This document shows positions 57,987-64,000 of a DNA stretch of 64,000 bases, piece after piece. Where the stretch lies: assembly GCA_022340865.1 (NCBI GenBank), contig JAJDNC010000103.1, positions 124,001 through 188,000 on the forward strand, in the 5' to 3' direction. How positions within the stretch are numbered: position 1 is the first letter of the stretch; each line of letters opens with the position of its first letter. The translations under genes were made by a program, and so were the position numbers. Source of the stretch: Gemmatimonadota bacterium (GTDB taxonomy: Bacteria; Gemmatimonadota; Gemmatimonadetes; Longimicrobiales; Gaopeijiaceae). Below the pieces are notes generated by a model. It ran no database searches and was not told where the DNA came from. It worked only from the letters and a program-made list of their open reading frames with translations.

Positions 57987-59218
57987 TCCGCCTGTTCCGG
58001 AGATGGGCGGTGGACCCACCGCTGGTGCTCGCGATCCTGGCGCTCTCGCTCTTCGGCATCGCCATGATCTATTCGGCGGGGGTGGTCTACATCCCCAACC
58101 CCGTCACGGCGCATGCGTGGATCCGTCAGAGCCTGTGGTTCGCCCTCGCCCTCATGGCGTTCACCGTGCTGGCGCGCGTGCCGTTGCGCTGGATCGAGTG
58201 GGTGGCGGTGCCGTCGTATGTGTTCAGCGTGTTGCTGCTGGCGATCACGCTGGTCGTCGGCACGGGCGGGGGGACGGCGGCGGGCGTGAAGAGCTGGATC
58301 CGTTTCGGTCCCATCGGGTTCCAGCCCTCGGAGATCGCCAAGATCGCCACCATCCTGGTGCTGGCCCGTCTGCTGGCGCAGCGGACGGAGGCGCCCACGT
58401 CGCTCAGGGATCTGCTGGCGCCGGCCGCCGTGGTGGCGCTTCCCCTGGGCCTGGTGATGCTGCAGCCGGATCTGGGGACCGCCATGGCCTTCGTGGGGAT
58501 CCTCATCGCCATGCTCTTCTGGGCCGGTGCCCCCATCGCCATGCTGCTGCTGGTGGCGAGCCCCGTGGTGGGGCTGGTTCTGGCGTTCAACACCGAGATC
58601 TGGACGCTGTACATCCTGGGCGTGCTCGCCTTCCTGTACCTGTACCGGTACCGCCTCTTCCTCTTCGAGTCGGTGACGGTGGTGCTGGCGAACCTGGCGG
58701 CCGGGACCATCGCGCGCCCGCTGTGGAAGTCGCTGAAGGCGTACCAGCAGAACCGCATTCTGGTCTTTCTCAACCCCAACGCGGATCCCAGGGGCGCGGG
58801 GTACCAGATCATCCAGTCCAAGGTGGCCATCGGATCCGGCGGGCTCCTGGGGAAGGGCTTCACCCTGGGCACGCAGAAACGCTTCGACTTCCTCCCCGAG
58901 CAGCACACCGACTTCATCTTCAGCGTGGTGGGAGAGGAGCTCGGCTTCGTGGGCGCCCTGCTGGTTCTCCTCGCCTTCACGTACGTGCTCTGGCGGCTCG
59001 TCAAGCGGGCCCAGGACTCACCGGATCCCTTTGCCGGCCTGGTGCTGTTGGGTATCTTCGGAGCCTGGCTCGTTCACATCTTCGTCAATATCGGCATGAC
59101 CGTGGGGCTCGTGCCGATCACCGGTATTCCCCTTCCGTTCATCAGCTACGGCGGGACGTTTCTGCTCATGTGCTGGGTGGCCGTGGCCCTGGCGGTGCGC
59201 GTCGCGGACGAGCGGTGA
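57983..59218 (+). CDS. rodA: Rod shape-determining protein RodA (SEDS glycosyltransferase)
   Basis: SWIRFGPIGFQPSEIAKIATILVLARLL; EQHTDFIFSVVGEELGFVGALL; GIPLPFISYGGTFLL. Confidence 0.95.
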   Translation: MIRLFRRWAVDPPLVLAILALSLFGIAMIYSAGVVYIPNPVTAHAWIRQSLWFALALMAFTVLARVPLRWIEWVAVPSYVFSVLLLAITLVVGTGGGTAAGVKSWIRFGPIGFQPSEIAKIATILVLARLLAQRTEAPTSLRDLLAPAAVVALPLGLVMLQPDLGTAMAFVGILIAMLFWAGAPIAMLLLVASPVVGLVLAFNTEIWTLYILGVLAFLYLYRYRLFLFESVTVVLANLAAGTIARPLWKSLKAYQQNRILVFLNPNADPRGAGYQIIQSKVAIGSGGLLGKGFTLGTQKRFDFLPEQHTDFIFSVVGEELGFVGALLVLLAFTYVLWRLVKRAQDSPDPFAGLVLLGIFGAWLVHIFVNIGMTVGLVPITGIPLPFISYGGTFLLMCWVAVALAVRVADER

Positions 59219-59293
59219 ACAGGGGCACCCCGGGTGAGCGCCGGCGCGCGCCATGGACGGTGAAGCCCCGACCCCGCGAAAGGGAGCGCCTCT

Positions 59294-60205
59294 TTGGCCT
59301 GGTTCCGTAAGGACAAGAAGCCGCTGCAGGCTCAGGACCGTCGGGATGTTCCGAGCAACGTCTTCGACAAGTGCGCCGGTTGTGGGGAGATCCTCTACAG
59401 CGAACGGCTGGCGCAGAACCTGAACGTGTGCCCGAGCTGCGGGCATCACCTGCGCATTCCCGCCGGGGCGTACCTGGAGCTTCTCATCGACGACCAGACC
59501 TTCGAGGAGCTGGACGATCACCTGCGCGCCGCCGATCCCCTCGGGTTCCGCGACCTGAAGAGCTATCCGGAGCGCATCGCGGCTGCCGAAGCCAAGGGGA
59601 AGACGGAGGCGGTCATCAGCGGCCTGGGGGAGATCGAGGACGTCCCCGTGGTCATCGCCGTGATGGACTTCTCCTTCGTGGGTGGCTCCATGGGCTCGGT
59701 GGTGGGCGAGAAGATCGCCCGGGCGGGGCGCGCGGCCCTGAGCCAGAAGGTCCCGCTGATCATCGTGAGCGCCTCCGGCGGTGCCCGCATGCAGGAGGGG
59801 ATCTACAGCTTGATGCAGATGGCGAAGACCTCCGCCGTGCTGGCGCGGCTCCACGAGGCGGGGATCCCGTACATCTCCATCCTCACCAACCCCACCACCG
59901 GCGGCGTGACCGCGTCGTTCGCCATGCTGGGCGACGTCAACGTCGCCGAGCCCGGCGCGCTGGTGGGCTTTGCCGGGCCGCGGGTCATCGAGGAGACCAT
60001 CAAGCAGGAGCTTCCCGAGGGATTCCAGCGCTCGGAGTTCCTCCTGGACCACGGGATGGTGGATATCGTCGTGGACCGTCGCGAGCTCAAGCAGACCGTG
60101 GCGCGCCTGCTCCGACACATGCTCGGCAAGCCGGCGGCCACGGTCGGGGTCGAGGACACGGAGGGGGACGCGGGAACCGAGGGGGTGGAGCGATCCGCCG
60201 GATGA
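59294..60205 (+). CDS. accD: Acetyl-CoA carboxylase carboxyltransferase subunit beta
   Basis: Zinc ribbon CAGCGEILYSERLAQNLNVCPSCGHH; IIVSASGGARMQEGIYSLMQMAKTSA; GFAGPRVIEETI. Confidence 0.95.
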   Translation: MAWFRKDKKPLQAQDRRDVPSNVFDKCAGCGEILYSERLAQNLNVCPSCGHHLRIPAGAYLELLIDDQTFEELDDHLRAADPLGFRDLKSYPERIAAAEAKGKTEAVISGLGEIEDVPVVIAVMDFSFVGGSMGSVVGEKIARAGRAALSQKVPLIIVSASGGARMQEGIYSLMQMAKTSAVLARLHEAGIPYISILTNPTTGGVTASFAMLGDVNVAEPGALVGFAGPRVIEETIKQELPEGFQRSEFLLDHGMVDIVVDRRELKQTVARLLRHMLGKPAATVGVEDTEGDAGTEGVERSAG

Positions 60206-60215
60206 TCCACCGCGC

Positions 60216-61565
60216 ATGAGCCACCCCTTCGGCCGGGGCGCGGGGCAGCCCGTGGCGCCGGAGCGCCTCGACCGCCCCTTCGCCGACCCGCTGGTGGGAC
60301 GGCTCTTCCCGCCCCTCGCCACGGGCGTCCACTGGGGACTCGAGCGAACCCGGGACGCGCTGAGCTTCCTGGGCGACCCCCACCGGCGCTTCCCGGTGCT
60401 GCACGTGGGCGGGACCAACGGAAAGGGATCGGTGGCCACGACCCTGGCCGCGGTGCTGAACCGGTCGGGCGTGCGCACCGGCTGCTTCACGTCGCCCCAC
60501 CTCTGCTCGTTCCGAGAGCGAGTCGTGGTGGGCGGAGAGGCGCTGGCAGAGGAAGTCCTGACGGAGCGGGCCGCGGAGATCGCCGACGCCGTGCGTCGCT
60601 TCGGGCTCACGTTCTTCGAGGCCGTGACCGTGCTGGGCCTGCACGCGTTCGCCCGGGAGCGCGTGGATCTGGCCGTGGCGGAGGTGGGGTTGGGGGGGCG
60701 GCTCGACGCCACCAACGTCGTCACCCCGTTGGTGTCGGCGGTGACCAACGTGGCCATGGACCACGCCGAGTACCTGGGTGACACGCTGCCCCTCATCGCC
60801 CGCGAGAAGGCCGGCATCGTCAAGAGGGGCGTGCCCTTCGTCACCGCCGAGCCCGACCCCGCGATCTTCGAGCTGTTCCGCTCCATCGCTGGGGAGCGAG
60901 GCGCTCCGTTCTTCGGCGTGCGCCCTGGAGATCTCTCCGGCATCGACGTCGCCAGGGACCACACGGCGTTCACACTGCGCACGCGTGCCTGGGGTGAGCT
61001 GCGGGTACGCACCCCGCTGGTAGGGCGGCACCAGGCGGCGAACGCGGCTCTCGCGGTGGAGATCCTGGAGCACCTGCCGGACGGCCTGCGCCCCGACGCC
61101 GAGGCCGTGCTGACGGGAGTCGCTCAGGTGGTGCACCCGGGCAGGGATCAGATCGAGGTCATCGACGGGACCACCTGGCTCCTGGACGTCGCGCACAACA
61201 CCGCGGGGGTCCTCTCGCTGGTGGACACCCTGGACCGCGTCGCCCTTCCGGAGCCCGTCGTGGCCCTGGTGGGCGTGCTGGGTGACAAGGACTGGCGGGT
61301 CATGCTCCCGCCCCTCCTCTCCAGGACGGACCGGGCCGTCCTCACGCAACCGCCCTCGGCGCCGCCGGAGCGGCGCTGGGACGTGGAGGATGCCGCCGGG
61401 GCCGTGGAGCACGTCTGTCCCCTGAGGGTGGAGGAGGACTTCGTGGCGGCGCTGGAGTCGGCGCGGAAGGAGGCCGCCGGCGGGACGGTGGTGGTCACCG
61501 GGTCGTGTCATACGGTGGGGAGCGCGCTCAAGGTGCTGGGGAGGGAGCCGCTGGCCGCCCGCTGA
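60216..61565 (+). CDS. folC: Folylpolyglutamate/dihydrofolate synthase
   Basis: VLHVGGTNGKGSVATTLAAVL; TGCFTSPHLCSFRERV; EVGLGGRLDATNVVTP. Confidence 0.94.
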   Translation: MSHPFGRGAGQPVAPERLDRPFADPLVGRLFPPLATGVHWGLERTRDALSFLGDPHRRFPVLHVGGTNGKGSVATTLAAVLNRSGVRTGCFTSPHLCSFRERVVVGGEALAEEVLTERAAEIADAVRRFGLTFFEAVTVLGLHAFARERVDLAVAEVGLGGRLDATNVVTPLVSAVTNVAMDHAEYLGDTLPLIAREKAGIVKRGVPFVTAEPDPAIFELFRSIAGERGAPFFGVRPGDLSGIDVARDHTAFTLRTRAWGELRVRTPLVGRHQAANAALAVEILEHLPDGLRPDAEAVLTGVAQVVHPGRDQIEVIDGTTWLLDVAHNTAGVLSLVDTLDRVALPEPVVALVGVLGDKDWRVMLPPLLSRTDRAVLTQPPSAPPERRWDVEDAAGAVEHVCPLRVEEDFVAALESARKEAAGGTVVVTGSCHTVGSALKVLGREPLAAR

Positions 61566-61619
61566 GTTCTCCGTGGCCCCGGTTGAATCGATTCCTCCGG
61601 CCGCTAGATTCCGCCCTCC

Positions 61620-62986
61620 ATGACAACGCCCAACTTCTCCCGACTCCCGGGGTTCCGGGACTTCCCGCCGGAAGACTTCGCGCTCCGCCAGCACCTGTTC
61701 GAGGCGTGGCGCCGGGCCTCGCGGCGATACGGCTTCCTGGAGTACGACGGGCCGCCGCTGGAGCCGCTGGACCTGTACGTGGAGAAGAGCGGCGAGGAGA
61801 TCGTGGGCCAGCTCTACAACTTCGTCGACAAGGGCGGCAGGGAGATCACGCTCCGGCCGGAGATGACCCCGACGCTGGCGCGGGTGCTGGGCGAACGGAG
61901 CCGCGGCATGGCCAAGCCCATCCGGTGGTTCACCGTGCCCCAGCTCTTCCGGTACGAGCGCCAGCAGCGCGGGCGCCTGCGAGAGCACTTCCAGTGGAAC
62001 GCCGACATCGTGGGCGAGGACAGCGTCTCGGCCGACGCCGATGTGGTGGCGTTGGCCATCGACGCCCTCCGGGAGCTGGGACTCACGGAGAAGGACTTCC
62101 GCGCCCGCGTCTCCGACCGCCGCCTGCTCACCGCCGTGCTCCGGGAGGGGCTGGGAGTGGCGGAGGGCCGCCTGGGTGCCGCCTTCGGCGTCATCGACCG
62201 CTTCAGGAAGATGCCGCCGGCCGCGGTGGTCGAGAAGCTGGAGTCGGAGGTGGGGCTCGCCCCCGGCGCCGCCGAGGAGGCGGCGAAGCTGTTCGCCTCC
62301 CTGGACCTGGACGGCGTCGCCGAGCGGTTCGGTGGAAACGCCGCCGTCACCGCCGCCGCCGCTCCCCTGACGGAGTACGTGGCCATCCTCCGGGACATGG
62401 GCCTGGGCGACTACGTCGAGGTGGACCTCACCATCGTCCGGGGGCTGGCCTACTACACGGGGATCGTCTTCGAGCTCTTCGACACCGCGGGCGAGCTACG
62501 GGCCATCTGCGGCGGCGGCCGCTACGACCGCCTCCTGGAGCTGGTGGGTGGTGAGCCGTTGCCCGCGGTGGGATTCGGCATGGGGGACGTGGTGCTGGGA
62601 GAGCTCCTGGCGGACCGGGGCCTGGTGCCCCCGTACAGGAGAGCCGTGGACTACTTCGTAGTGGTCATCGGCGAGGAGCAGCGCGCCATGGCGTACCGCC
62701 TGGCCCACGGGCTCCGGGAGCGGGGACACCGCGTGGTGTACGCGCTGCGTGAGCAGGCGGTGCGCAAGCAGTTCAAGGCGGCGGAGACCGAGGGCGCCCG
62801 CGCTGCCCTCGTCGTCGGGCCCGAGGAAGCCGCCCGCGACGTGGTGAAGCTGCGGGACATGAAGAGCGGCGAGGAGCGCGAGGTGAGCGTCGAGGAGCTT
62901 CTCGCCGGTACGGTCGGGGTACCCTCGGCGGACGACACGGCGGGGTCGGGACCCGGCACCGCCTCGAGTGCCGCCGGAGCGGCCCC

Positions 62987-62990
<4 letters not shown>
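61620..62990 (+). CDS. hisS: Histidine-tRNA ligase
   Basis: LPGFRDFPPEDFALRQHLFE; LRPEMTPTLARVL; FRYERQQRGRLREHFQWNADIVGE; ICGGGRYDRLLELVGG. Confidence 0.95.

Positions 62991-64000
<1,010 letters not shown>

Overview
This 64 kb window is very GC-rich and almost fully coding. It reads as a chromosomal core-genome segment, and gene content and protein style suggest a Gemmatimonadota-like bacterium (inference, not tested). From left to right it contains: a truncated comM; an S10 serine carboxypeptidase; an EamA transporter; an MscS channel; an aminotransferase V / cysteine desulfurase-like protein; thpR; a sigma-54-type response regulator; a cobalamin riboswitch with a BtuB-like TonB-dependent receptor; a matrixin-like protease; lepB; a short primary-type sigma factor; rplM-rpsI-rpsB-tsf-pyrH-frr-uppS-cdsA-dxr-rseP; a GH27 alpha-galactosidase; a minus-strand block of response regulator, mannose-1-P guanylyltransferase, GlmU-like protein and MBL-fold hydrolase; serS; a histidine kinase overlapping uvrD/pcrA; a ClC channel; a zinc-dependent phospholipase C-like protein; murA; rimP-nusA-ylxQ-infB-ylxP-rbfA-truB-ribF-rpsO-pnp; an M16 peptidase; ald; dut; mreBCD-mrdA-rodA; accD; folC; hisS; and a truncated proS. 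I found no CRISPR array, transposon, prophage, tRNA or rRNA, and no convincing previously undescribed multi-gene system. The best second-look items are RNA-level: the riboswitch expression platform, a rimP-nusA leader with a terminator, and mutually exclusive hairpins before tsf. A few protein-level oddities also stand out: ClC selectivity and proton-site substitutions, a non-canonical histidine-kinase H-box, and a (CGT)8 microsatellite plus acidic repeats in infB. All structures were read by eye; no folding or database search was run.
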